From Catalinimonas sp038039535 (GTDB lineage: Bacteria > Bacteroidota > Bacteroidia > Cytophagales > Cyclobacteriaceae), in the NCBI RefSeq assembly GCF_038039535.1, contig NZ_JBBPHP010000002.1, positions 310,001 through 374,000 on the forward strand: a stretch of DNA of 64,000 nt, in the 5' to 3' direction. The translations under genes were made by a program, and so were the position numbers. The notes beneath the pieces were generated by a model that made no database searches, was not told where the DNA came from, and was given only the letters and a program-made list of their open reading frames with translations. How positions within the stretch are numbered: the stretch's first letter is position 1; each line of letters opens with the position of its first letter. Positions 45,551-54,227 of the stretch are shown piece by piece.

Positions 45551-45629
45551 GTAATGGCATAGCGATTGCCAATTACTACATATAGTGGTATAGATAAAAT
45601 AACTACATATAATATGCCAAAATGGCATA
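45551..45629. promoter_or_regulatory. paired inverted repeats upstream of lon
   Basis: Two inverted repeats with TGGCA/TGCCA arms: GTAATGGCA (45551-45559) with TGCCAATTAC (about 45567-45576, one bulge), and TATGCCA/TGGCATA (45613-45619, 45623-45629), the latter 12 bases before the lon ATG. ACTACATATA also occurs twice, at 45575 and 45602. Could be an operator; no regulator is known. Confidence 0.3.
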
Positions 45630-45641
45630 AAAGCGTGGGAT

Positions 45642-48104
45642 ATGAAAGATAATACAATGTTTGAATCAATATTATTGAATGAATTACATGAAGGAGAATC
45701 CAATGACCTTATTCGCCTTGTCACCAGCGACGAGAACGAAGAAGATGATATAAATGAAATTCCGGAGGAATTGCCTATCCTCCCTATCCGCAATACTGTA
45801 CTTTTTCCCGGGGTAGTCATCCCGATCACAGTAGGAAGAAAGAAATCCATCAAACTTGTCAAAAATGCCTATGAAAACGGAGACAGAATAGTAGGGGTAG
45901 TGGCACAAAAAGATGGCGATGCCGAAGAGCCTGACTCCGAGGATATTTATAAAGTAGGTACAGTAGCCAAAATTATCAAGATGTTGGTATTGCCGGATGG
46001 CAGTACTACCATTATCATTCAGGGTAAGGCACGATTCCAAATCACTGAAGTAATTAAAGAGGAGCCTTATATTACGGCTAGTATTTCAGTTATTGAAGAG
46101 CACTTTCCTTCTCGTTCAGAAAAGAAAGTGATTGCTTTAGTACAATCATTAAAAGAGGCGGCTACCAAAATTCTTAAGCTTAATCCTGAAATCCCTCAGG
46201 AAGCGCAAGCTGCCCTGGACAATATTGAAAGCCCCAGCTTTCTTACTCATTTTTTGTCTTCCAATATCAGTGCGGATGTGGCAGACAAACAAAAATTGCT
46301 GGAAACCAATGATGGTTTAAAGAGGGCCAAGCAGCTTTTGGAGTATATGTACAAGGATATTCAGATGCTGGAAATACGGCACGAAATCCATAGCAAGGTA
46401 CATTCCGACATTGATCAGCAGCAGCGCGATTACTTCCTCCGTCAACAGATGAAAGTCTTGCAGGATGAGTTGGGCGATGGTGGGCTGGATAAAGAAATGG
46501 AGAAAATGCGTACTCGGGGGGAGAAGAAAAAATGGCCCGAATATGTAGCTAAGCATTTCAACAAAGAACTGGATAAGCTTTCCCGTATGAATCCGATGGC
46601 TGCCGAATATCCGGTATCCTTCAACTATGTGGAGTTTCTGCTGGACCTACCCTGGGAAAACTATTCTAAAGACAGCCTTGACCTGAAAAGGGCTAAGAAA
46701 ATACTGGACAAAGACCACTATGGGCTGGAAAAAGTAAAAGAGAGAATCATAGAATATCTAGCAGTGCTTAAGCTGCGAAATAATATGAAAGGCCCTATTC
46801 TTTGTCTTTATGGCCCTCCTGGTGTGGGTAAAACCTCCTTGGGTAAATCTATTGCCAAAGCACTCAACCGTAAATACTGCCGTCTCTCCTTGGGTGGTGT
46901 GAGTGATGAAGCTGAAATCCGAGGCCACCGTAAGACATACGTAGGGGCAATGCCTGGTAAAATCATCAGCAACCTCAAAAAAGCAAAGACCGGCAACCCG
47001 GTATTTGTGCTAGATGAAATTGATAAAGTAAACTCTGATTTTCGTGGTGATCCTTCTTCTGCTTTGCTAGAAGTGCTGGACCCTGAGCAGAATGATACAT
47101 TTCTGGACAATTACCTGGAAGTAGAGTATGACTTATCCAATGTACTCTTTATTGCCACTGCAAATTCTTTGGATACCATCCATCATGCGCTGCGTGACCG
47201 TATGGAAATCATAGAGATCACCGGTTATACCATTGAAGAGAAGATAGAAATTGCCAAAAAACACCTTGTGCCCAAGCAGCGCAAAGAGCATGGCCTTAAT
47301 GCCAAGCAGGTGACATTTGACAAAAAAGCGATCCAAACTATTATTGAAAATTATACCCGTGAGTCTGGTGTAAGAAGTTTGGAACGTAAGATTGCTACGG
47401 TGATCAGAAATATTACCAAATCTATCGCACTGGAAGAGGAGCATTCTCCTAAAATCACTGCTGAAGCAGTAGAAAAGATTCTGGGTGCTCCCGTATTTGA
47501 TAAAGAAATTTATGAGGAAAACGAACTGGCAGGCGTAGTCACAGGATTAGCCTGGACGCAGGCCGGGGGAGAAATTTTATTTATAGAATCCAGCCTGAGC
47601 AGAGGCAAAGGTAAACTTACGCTCTCCGGTCAGTTGGGTGATGTGATGAAAGAATCAGCCATGACGGCACTTTCTTATCTGAAATCCAATGCTGAGCAGT
47701 TGGGTATCAACTATAAGGTGTTTGACAATTACGATTTGCACTTACATATTCCTGCCGGCGCGGTACCCAAAGACGGTCCTTCAGCAGGTATCACGATGCT
47801 GACTGCCATGACCTCAGTATACACCCAGAGAAAAGTGAGAAATAAGATGGCCATGACTGGTGAGATTACGCTTAGAGGAAAGGTGATGCCAGTTGGTGGT
47901 ATCAAAGAGAAGATTCTTGCAGCCCGTCGTGCCGGTGTCAAAGATATTATTCTCTGCGATCGTAACCGTAAAGATGTAGACGAAATAGGTGAGCAGTATA
48001 CTAAACAGCTCAACATACATTATGTACGTACCGTTGATGAAGTACTTGATTTGGCATTATTAAGCAAAAAAGTAAAAAATCCTATCCAGTTTGTAACTGA
48101 GTAG
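45642..48104 (+). CDS. lon: Lon protease
   Basis: An 820-residue ATP-dependent serine protease. Residues ~45-250 form the LON substrate-binding domain (LPILPIRNTVLFPGVVIPITVGR), the AAA+ module has Walker A GPPGVGKT at 391-398 and Walker B PVFVLDEIDK, and the peptidase domain has catalytic Ser714 in KDGPSAGITM and Lys757 in GGIKEK. It degrades damaged and regulatory proteins in the cytosol. Length is normal for the family. A terminator follows the stop and palindromes precede the start. Confidence 0.97.
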   Translation: MKDNTMFESILLNELHEGESNDLIRLVTSDENEEDDINEIPEELPILPIRNTVLFPGVVIPITVGRKKSIKLVKNAYENGDRIVGVVAQKDGDAEEPDSEDIYKVGTVAKIIKMLVLPDGSTTIIIQGKARFQITEVIKEEPYITASISVIEEHFPSRSEKKVIALVQSLKEAATKILKLNPEIPQEAQAALDNIESPSFLTHFLSSNISADVADKQKLLETNDGLKRAKQLLEYMYKDIQMLEIRHEIHSKVHSDIDQQQRDYFLRQQMKVLQDELGDGGLDKEMEKMRTRGEKKKWPEYVAKHFNKELDKLSRMNPMAAEYPVSFNYVEFLLDLPWENYSKDSLDLKRAKKILDKDHYGLEKVKERIIEYLAVLKLRNNMKGPILCLYGPPGVGKTSLGKSIAKALNRKYCRLSLGGVSDEAEIRGHRKTYVGAMPGKIISNLKKAKTGNPVFVLDEIDKVNSDFRGDPSSALLEVLDPEQNDTFLDNYLEVEYDLSNVLFIATANSLDTIHHALRDRMEIIEITGYTIEEKIEIAKKHLVPKQRKEHGLNAKQVTFDKKAIQTIIENYTRESGVRSLERKIATVIRNITKSIALEEEHSPKITAEAVEKILGAPVFDKEIYEENELAGVVTGLAWTQAGGEILFIESSLSRGKGKLTLSGQLGDVMKESAMTALSYLKSNAEQLGINYKVFDNYDLHLHIPAGAVPKDGPSAGITMLTAMTSVYTQRKVRNKMAMTGEITLRGKVMPVGGIKEKILAARRAGVKDIILCDRNRKDVDEIGEQYTKQLNIHYVRTVDEVLDLALLSKKVKNPIQFVTE

Positions 48105-48131
48105 GATTATACATTATGTTGTTTTTATGAG

Positions 48132-48157
48132 GCGGAAGTCTAAATCTTCCGCTTTTC
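48132..48157 (+). terminator. terminator of lon
   Basis: Perfect 7-bp stem GCGGAAG (48132-48138) and CTTCCGC (48146-48152), 7-base loop, followed by TTTTCTT. It lies 27 bases past the lon stop and just before the convergent efflux-adaptor stop. Confidence 0.8.
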
Positions 48158-49288
48158 TTATTCGCCTACCTCAGCTTTCAGATAATAAGCACCTTCTAAG
48201 ACGATAGACTGCCCTTCAAGGGTTTCCGGATTAATAATTTGCGTCATGTCGTTGTATTCTGCTCCGGTTTGAACACGTCTTCTTACAAAAGCATCTCCTT
48301 CCTTAACGAAAATATAGTACTCATTACTTTCTCTGATCAGTGCAGATTGAGGGAGAGCAGCCACACTATCTGCTGCCAGGAAGATTTTGGCATTGGTATA
48401 CATACCGGGTTTGAAGTAATCTTCTGGAGCATCAATATCCACGTGTACACTAAAAGCACGATTTTCTTCTTCCATTTTCTGCCCGATAAGGGAGACTTTC
48501 CCCTCAAAGCTACGCTCAGGATTTTCGTTAAGGCTGTAAAATACACTTTGTCCTATGCTGATTTTTGGGATATCTTTTTCAAATACATTGAGGTCAAGAT
48601 GCATGTGAGATTTATCAATCAGCTCATACATATTTTCCTGGCTGCTCACAAATTTCCCACGGTTGATATTTACCGCTGTAATGTAGCCGTTGATGGGGGC
48701 AAAGAGCGCTATACTGGACCTGATGCCATTTTTCTCAATATCTTCCGGGCGGATGCCGATGTATTTCAGTTGCGCGGCAGTACCCATTAGTTGAGCCTGG
48801 AGAGATTTGTAATTAGATGTGGATTCTTCAAGTCGTTTGCGTGCCGAAGCATCTCCGCTGGAAAGTGTTTTTTGTCTTTCGTACTCCTGCTCAGCGAAGG
48901 TTAGCTTACTTTGGGTATCCAAATAAGCCTGTTGAAGCTTAATGTAGTCGGTGTGACTCAGTACAGCCAGCAATGCTCCTTTTTTGACAAAGTCTCCGGG
49001 AAGGTAATTTACTTTTTCCACAAAGCCACCCATAGGGGCATTTACTGTAACAATATTTTGTGGTGGAAGGGTAATGGTACCGTTGCACTCTACAAAGTCG
49101 GAAACCATTTGCTTTTGTAATGAGCCTAATTTGATCTCAGCCAGAGCGATCTGGTCATCATTTAATTTGATACTGCTGGAAGTAAACTCTGCAGGAGTGT
49201 CTACTTCGGCTGCCTCTTGATTTTCCTGTGTGCTTTCCGAGCAGGAGAGAAAAAGAAGAGTCAATGGAATAAAATATATGGTTTTCAT
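48158..49288 (-). CDS. RND efflux periplasmic adaptor (CusB/CzcB-type)
   Basis: A 376-residue membrane-fusion lipoprotein (signal ending LLFLSC, Cys ~16). It has a barrel-sandwich hybrid (VTVNAPMGGFVEKVNYLPGDFVKKGALLAVL), an alpha hairpin (QQAYLDTQSKLTFAEQEYERQKTL), a second half-sandwich (SSIALFAPINGYITAV), and a beta-barrel (ALIRESNEYYIFVKEGDAFVRRRV). It links the inner-membrane pump to the outer-membrane channel in the periplasm. It follows the RND gene after 11 bases and is last in the operon. Confidence 0.92.
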   Translation of the reverse strand: MKTIYFIPLTLLFLSCSESTQENQEAAEVDTPAEFTSSSIKLNDDQIALAEIKLGSLQKQMVSDFVECNGTITLPPQNIVTVNAPMGGFVEKVNYLPGDFVKKGALLAVLSHTDYIKLQQAYLDTQSKLTFAEQEYERQKTLSSGDASARKRLEESTSNYKSLQAQLMGTAAQLKYIGIRPEDIEKNGIRSSIALFAPINGYITAVNINRGKFVSSQENMYELIDKSHMHLDLNVFEKDIPKISIGQSVFYSLNENPERSFEGKVSLIGQKMEEENRAFSVHVDIDAPEDYFKPGMYTNAKIFLAADSVAALPQSALIRESNEYYIFVKEGDAFVRRRVQTGAEYNDMTQIINPETLEGQSIVLEGAYYLKAEVGE

Positions 49289-49299
49289 GATATTAATCT

Positions 49300-52200
49300 T
49301 TATTGGTAAAACTCTACATTGATGACAGCCTGATTGTAATCATTTAAGCTGTTGAGATAATTTATTTTGATTTGGATAGCCGTGGTGATACTTTGTAGAT
49401 AACGGAAGTAATCAATCTCACCCTGTGAAAGCTGTAGATTCGCAGTGTTTAAGATCACTTCAGCCTGGGGCAAAGCAGTTTCAGTATAGTAATTGAGTTG
49501 TTTCTCAGTCTGGTTTAACCGAAGGAGTAACTTGTCAATTTCCTGCGCTACATTGTACTGCATGTATTCCATACGATTGAGGGCCTGCTGTTCCTGTATC
49601 TTGGCACGACTGATCTTACTTTTCTGGGGGAAAAACCAAACAGGAAAAGCGACTCCGACCTGCCAGCCCTGCAGATTTTTCAGCCTTAGCTCGCGATCAC
49701 TGATATTTTGGTGGAAGTAGCCCACCGAGAGTTCAGGGAAAAACATGCTGCTTTCCAGCTTAACCAAAGACTGGCTCAAGTTGTGAGCTTTCTGACTTCT
49801 GTCTACTAACAAAGTATTGGTACTATTTGCTAATGACTTCGCCTGAAAGTCAATGGTTAGCAGTGTATCCACGTCAGGTGATATTTGTCTAAAGTCAGGA
49901 TCATACAACAACTGCTTTAATGTGTTTTCTGCGATCTGCACCTGGTCTTTTTGTTTCTCTACGGCATTGCGGGCATTACTGTACTGACTTTCAGATAGGG
50001 TTTTTTCCAGTAGATCGCTGTCACCACTTTCGTAGCGCAGCTTTATTTTTTGGCTGTAATCTGAGTACAGGTTCAGCTCCTCTTGTCTTTGTTTCAAAAG
50101 CTCAAGCTCATATACCCAGTAGTAGTAAGCCGCTTTAATTTCCTTTTTCAGCTGCTTCTGGGCTAATGCCAGCTCAGTTTCATTGAGCGCAATCTGCTGG
50201 TTTACATAATTGCTTCTTTGCCCGTGGGCAAGCAGCGAACCAAAGGATTGATTGATTTGCCACATCGGATCTTTCAGTTCTGAGTTGATTTGTCCGTACT
50301 GATAGGTAAACTCTGTAGAAGGTAGTTGCAGCACACTCCCTTTCATCTTTTGAGCGCTCAATACCTCCAGTTGAGCATTGTTTACGGAGGGATGGTTTTC
50401 TAATCCCACTTCCAAGGCACGGTCCAGGCTTAAGGTAGCAGGTTCATGCTGAGCCTGACTGGCAAAGGGCAGACAAAGTAGTAAGAGTACTCCTAGGCCA
50501 CTTTTACTCACGCGTGGAGCCTGGTTGAAAAGCATGTAAAGAATTGGTAGCACTACCAAAGTGAGCAGGGTAGCAGTGATCAGCCCTCCGATCACTACAG
50601 TAGCCAAAGGCTTTTGTACTTCGGCCCCTGCCGTACTGGATAAAGCCATCGGCAGGAAACCTAAAGAAGCAACCGCCGCAGTCATGATTACCGGGCGCAA
50701 TCGTGCCAATCCTCCTCTGATCACTACTTCTCTCAGGTCGGTCATGCCTTCATCACGCAGATGATTGAAATAGCTGATCAGTACGATACCATTGAGCACA
50801 GCTACACCAAAGAGCGCGATAAAACCTACTCCAGCAGAAATGCTAAAAGGCATATCCCTTATCCATAAAGCAGTAATACCTCCGATAGCAGAAAGTGGTA
50901 CTGCGGTAAAAATCAGAATGGCATATTTGATAGAGCCAAAAGTGAAATATAGCAGTATAAGAATCATCAGAAGGGCAATGGGGACAGCAATACTCAGTCT
51001 GGCTTTAGCAGCCTGAAGGTTTTCAAAATCGCCTCCATAACCAATGTAGTAGCCGGGTTGAAGGGCTAGATTATTGTCCAGTTTTTGCTGTATCTCTTCC
51101 ACCAGGCTTTCTATGTCCCGGTTCCTGACATTAATACCGATGGTCACTCTTCTTTTGGTGTCCTCCCGGGAGATTTGCATCGGCCCTTCTTCGTATTCCA
51201 CACTGGCTACCTGACTCACGGGAAGGTGTGTACCATAACCATTATTGATATACAATTGCTCCAGGTTTACATTTTGCCGGTCGGTTTCATTCAGCCTTAC
51301 TACCATGTCAAACTTACGCTCTCCTTCAAAGATGACCCCGGCAGGTTCACCAGCATAAGCCGCTCTGATGAGGGTATTGAGTTCTTCAATATTGAGGCCG
51401 TACTGGGCGATCTTCTGGCGATCATAACGGATCATCAGCTGAGGTAGCCCTTCTACCTGTTCCACCTTAATATCCGCCGCTCCCGGTATATCGCTGATGA
51501 TAGCTGCCGCCTCATTGGCTTTGGAAAAGAGTTCGTTCATGTCTTCTCCATATATTTTGACGGCAATGTCAGTTTTTACGCCTGAGATCAGCTCATTAAA
51601 GCGAAGCTGAATAGGCTGGGTGAAGTCAAAACTTGCTCCCGCCACTACGTCCAGCTTTTCTTTCATCATGGCCACCAGTTCTTCTCTCGTCTCGGCAGTC
51701 ACCCAATCAGCCTTATCTTTCATAATAATCATGATATCGCCATCTTCAATAGCCATAGGGTCAGTGGGCACCTCGGCTGTACCTATTTTGGAGATCACCG
51801 TCTTTACTTCGGGAAAGTTTTCCAGCAATATCTTTTCTGCCTTGCTGGAAGTTTTTACACTCTCCTGTAATGAACTACCCGGCTGAATCGTCATCTGCAT
51901 GGCAAGATCCCCTTCTTCCAGGGTAGGAATAAATTCACCCCCCAAACGGGTAAAGCTGAAGGCACTGATTAGGAACAAAACAAATGCGACGGCCACCACA
52001 CTTCTTTTGTAGTCAATAGCTTTGTTAAGTACCGGTAGATACATTTTTTTTAAGCCTCCCATAATCTTGTCTGAGAAGTTTTTGTGGTCTTTGATGTCTC
52101 TTTTCAGTACCAGAGAGGCCATCATAGGCACATAAGTCAAGGATAAAAAGAGGGCACCTAGCACCGCGAAACTCACTGTCTGGGCCATAGGCCTAAACAT

Positions 52201-53613
52201 CTTGCCTTCTATGCCGGTCAGTGTCATAATCGGGATAAATACTACGATGATGATGAGTACACCAAAGGCGGCTGACTTGAAGATTTGAGATGCCGAGTAG
52301 CTCACTACTGAGTTCATTTCGTCTCTGCTGAGCTTTCTGCCCACATACTGCGTGTAGAGGACATGCAGTACAGATTCTACAATGATCACCGCACCATCTA
52401 CCACAATACCAAAGTCTATTGCTCCTAATGACATCAGGTTGGCCGACACGCCAAAAGCCCGCATCATGATGAAGGCAAAGAGCATGGAAAGCGGGATGAC
52501 CGAAGCCACAATAAGGCCTGCCCTGAAGTTGCCTAGTAGAAGTACCAGTACAAAAATCACAATCAAGCCCCCTTCTACGAGATTATTTCTTACGGTTTTG
52601 ATCGTTCGTGCTACCAGATCAGAACGGTCCAGGTAGGGGACAATCTGTACTCCTTCAGGTAATGATTTTTGCACCTGCGCAATTCTTTGGTGCACATTGT
52701 CAATTGCCTCAGAAGAGTTGGCACCTTTCAGCATCAGCGTGATACCCCCAACAGCTTCTCCCTTTCCATCTTTGGTCATGGCACCGAAACGCTTGGCAGA
52801 GCCAAATTGAACTTCCGCTACATGCTTTACCAGGATAGGCAAGTCATTACGCACATCAATCACAATATTTTCAATGTCCTGAATCTGGCTGATCAGTCCT
52901 TCAGCACGGATATAGTAGGCGTTGCTATTCTTTTCAATATAGCTGCCCCCGGAATTCTGGTTATTGGCAGCAAGTGCATCAAATACATCAGCAATGGTTA
53001 AGCGGTGACTTTTGAGTTTGGCAGGGTCAAGAGCTACTTCATATTGTTTGAGATAACCTCCGAAACTGCTGACCTCCACAATACCCGGTATTCCGGATAA
53101 CTGTCTCTTAACAATCCAGTCCTGTATCGTACGCAGTGACATGGCATCGTACTCGTCTTCAAAGCCTTCTTCTACTTCCAGCGTATATTGGTAAAGCTCT
53201 CCCAGCCCGGTAGTGATCGGCATAAGTTCCGGACTACCTAAGCCTGCCGGAATCTGGTCAGCGGCAATGGCAATTTGTTCCCCTACATACTGACGGGCAA
53301 TCATAGTAGGTACATCATCTTCAAAGACAATAGTAACCACTGAGAGCCCGTATCGGGAAATAGAGCGAATCTCCGTAACATCCGGAATATTGGCCATGGA
53401 GATTTCTATAGGATAAGTAATGAATTTCTCTACTTCCTGCGGTGCCAGGGATTGTGATACGGTTACTACCTGCACCTGATTGTTGGTGATATCTGGTACT
53501 GCGTCAATGGGTAGCTCTCTCATGGAGTAAATCCCAAATCCGGTTAGAAAGAGCACCATGAGGATGATAATAAATTTATTGTTGACCGAGAGGTCAATGA
53601 TCTTCTCAAACAT
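49300..53613 (-). CDS. CusA/CzcA-type heavy-metal RND pump fused to a TolC-like outer-membrane protein
   Basis: A 1437-residue fusion. Residues 1-~1035 are a complete RND transporter (LPIDAVPDITNNQVQV; FGIVVDGAVIIVESVL in helix 4, with the proton-relay Asp; PIMTLTGIEGKMFRPM; GVAVLNGIVLISYFN), typical of heavy-metal efflux. Residues ~1036-1052 are a second signal-peptide-like segment (GLGVLLLLCLPFASQAQ) and ~1055-1437 a TolC-type protein (LSLDRALEVGLENHPSVNNAQ; IKAAYYYWVYELELL; QEIDKLLLRLNQTEKQL). The reading frame is unbroken. It exports cations such as Cu, Ag, Zn, Co or Cd; which one cannot be read. The adaptor gene follows. Confidence 0.93.
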   Translation of the reverse strand: MFEKIIDLSVNNKFIIILMVLFLTGFGIYSMRELPIDAVPDITNNQVQVVTVSQSLAPQEVEKFITYPIEISMANIPDVTEIRSISRYGLSVVTIVFEDDVPTMIARQYVGEQIAIAADQIPAGLGSPELMPITTGLGELYQYTLEVEEGFEDEYDAMSLRTIQDWIVKRQLSGIPGIVEVSSFGGYLKQYEVALDPAKLKSHRLTIADVFDALAANNQNSGGSYIEKNSNAYYIRAEGLISQIQDIENIVIDVRNDLPILVKHVAEVQFGSAKRFGAMTKDGKGEAVGGITLMLKGANSSEAIDNVHQRIAQVQKSLPEGVQIVPYLDRSDLVARTIKTVRNNLVEGGLIVIFVLVLLLGNFRAGLIVASVIPLSMLFAFIMMRAFGVSANLMSLGAIDFGIVVDGAVIIVESVLHVLYTQYVGRKLSRDEMNSVVSYSASQIFKSAAFGVLIIIVVFIPIMTLTGIEGKMFRPMAQTVSFAVLGALFLSLTYVPMMASLVLKRDIKDHKNFSDKIMGGLKKMYLPVLNKAIDYKRSVVAVAFVLFLISAFSFTRLGGEFIPTLEEGDLAMQMTIQPGSSLQESVKTSSKAEKILLENFPEVKTVISKIGTAEVPTDPMAIEDGDIMIIMKDKADWVTAETREELVAMMKEKLDVVAGASFDFTQPIQLRFNELISGVKTDIAVKIYGEDMNELFSKANEAAAIISDIPGAADIKVEQVEGLPQLMIRYDRQKIAQYGLNIEELNTLIRAAYAGEPAGVIFEGERKFDMVVRLNETDRQNVNLEQLYINNGYGTHLPVSQVASVEYEEGPMQISREDTKRRVTIGINVRNRDIESLVEEIQQKLDNNLALQPGYYIGYGGDFENLQAAKARLSIAVPIALLMILILLYFTFGSIKYAILIFTAVPLSAIGGITALWIRDMPFSISAGVGFIALFGVAVLNGIVLISYFNHLRDEGMTDLREVVIRGGLARLRPVIMTAAVASLGFLPMALSSTAGAEVQKPLATVVIGGLITATLLTLVVLPILYMLFNQAPRVSKSGLGVLLLLCLPFASQAQHEPATLSLDRALEVGLENHPSVNNAQLEVLSAQKMKGSVLQLPSTEFTYQYGQINSELKDPMWQINQSFGSLLAHGQRSNYVNQQIALNETELALAQKQLKKEIKAAYYYWVYELELLKQRQEELNLYSDYSQKIKLRYESGDSDLLEKTLSESQYSNARNAVEKQKDQVQIAENTLKQLLYDPDFRQISPDVDTLLTIDFQAKSLANSTNTLLVDRSQKAHNLSQSLVKLESSMFFPELSVGYFHQNISDRELRLKNLQGWQVGVAFPVWFFPQKSKISRAKIQEQQALNRMEYMQYNVAQEIDKLLLRLNQTEKQLNYYTETALPQAEVILNTANLQLSQGEIDYFRYLQSITTAIQIKINYLNSLNDYNQAVINVEFYQ

Positions 53614-53702
53614 GACAAGAATATGTATGGGTAAATAGAATGATGCTTCACTTCAGCAATGGTAGCTGAGTGTGGCAAGAAAATAAAAACGGAAAGGGGG
53701 GG

Positions 53703-54089
53703 TTAAATATGGGGCGGCGCTCTGAGGGGAGCGTCTTTCAAAATAAATTCTGCAAAAAGTTTGGGGGAGGCTTCAAGAGCATTATAGGTCTTCTCTTCTT
53801 CAGTCTCTATATTAAAATGGAGTAGGGTATGTAAAAAAGCCTGAGCTACAAAAAGAAATGCAGGAAGTTCCTGTTGTGCTTTGTTGAAATTTTCCAGATG
53901 GTTATCTCCCAAATCCTGTGAGAATACATCATGCAGCAGGCTAAAAATACCGCTTTTACAATTCAATGCTTCTATGCCGAGAATAAATTCGTCGCCACTG
54001 GTTTTTTGGTGGGTATGCGGAAATACCGAATGCCCTAATACCAAAAAGCAAGCGAGAAATAAGGGTAATATATTAAACTGGCGTAACAT
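53703..54089 (-). CDS. small exported protein at the head of the metal-efflux operon
   Basis: A 128-residue protein with an N-terminal signal or anchor (MLRQFNILPLFLACFLVLG) and several His residues placed like metal ligands (HSVFPHTHQ just after the anchor; FLHTLLHFN; RAPPH at the C-terminus), plus Cys in LNCKSG. I know no named family, but small His-containing proteins of this size often precede CusA-type genes in Bacteroidota. It lies 89 bases upstream of the pump gene in the same direction. A metal-binding role is inferred from composition and place. Confidence 0.65.
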   Translation of the reverse strand: MLRQFNILPLFLACFLVLGHSVFPHTHQKTSGDEFILGIEALNCKSGIFSLLHDVFSQDLGDNHLENFNKAQQELPAFLFVAQAFLHTLLHFNIETEEEKTYNALEASPKLFAEFILKDAPLRAPPHI

Positions 54090-54227
54090 TTAAAGAAGCA
54101 AAAGCATATGCATTAAAGTAGCTAATTAATGTAAGCTTTTAAACAAAATAACCGTATTTTACTTTTAGATAAAAGCAAGTCACATAATTTATATCTGATC
54201 TAATTAGTAGCCCTAACACCTGAATGC

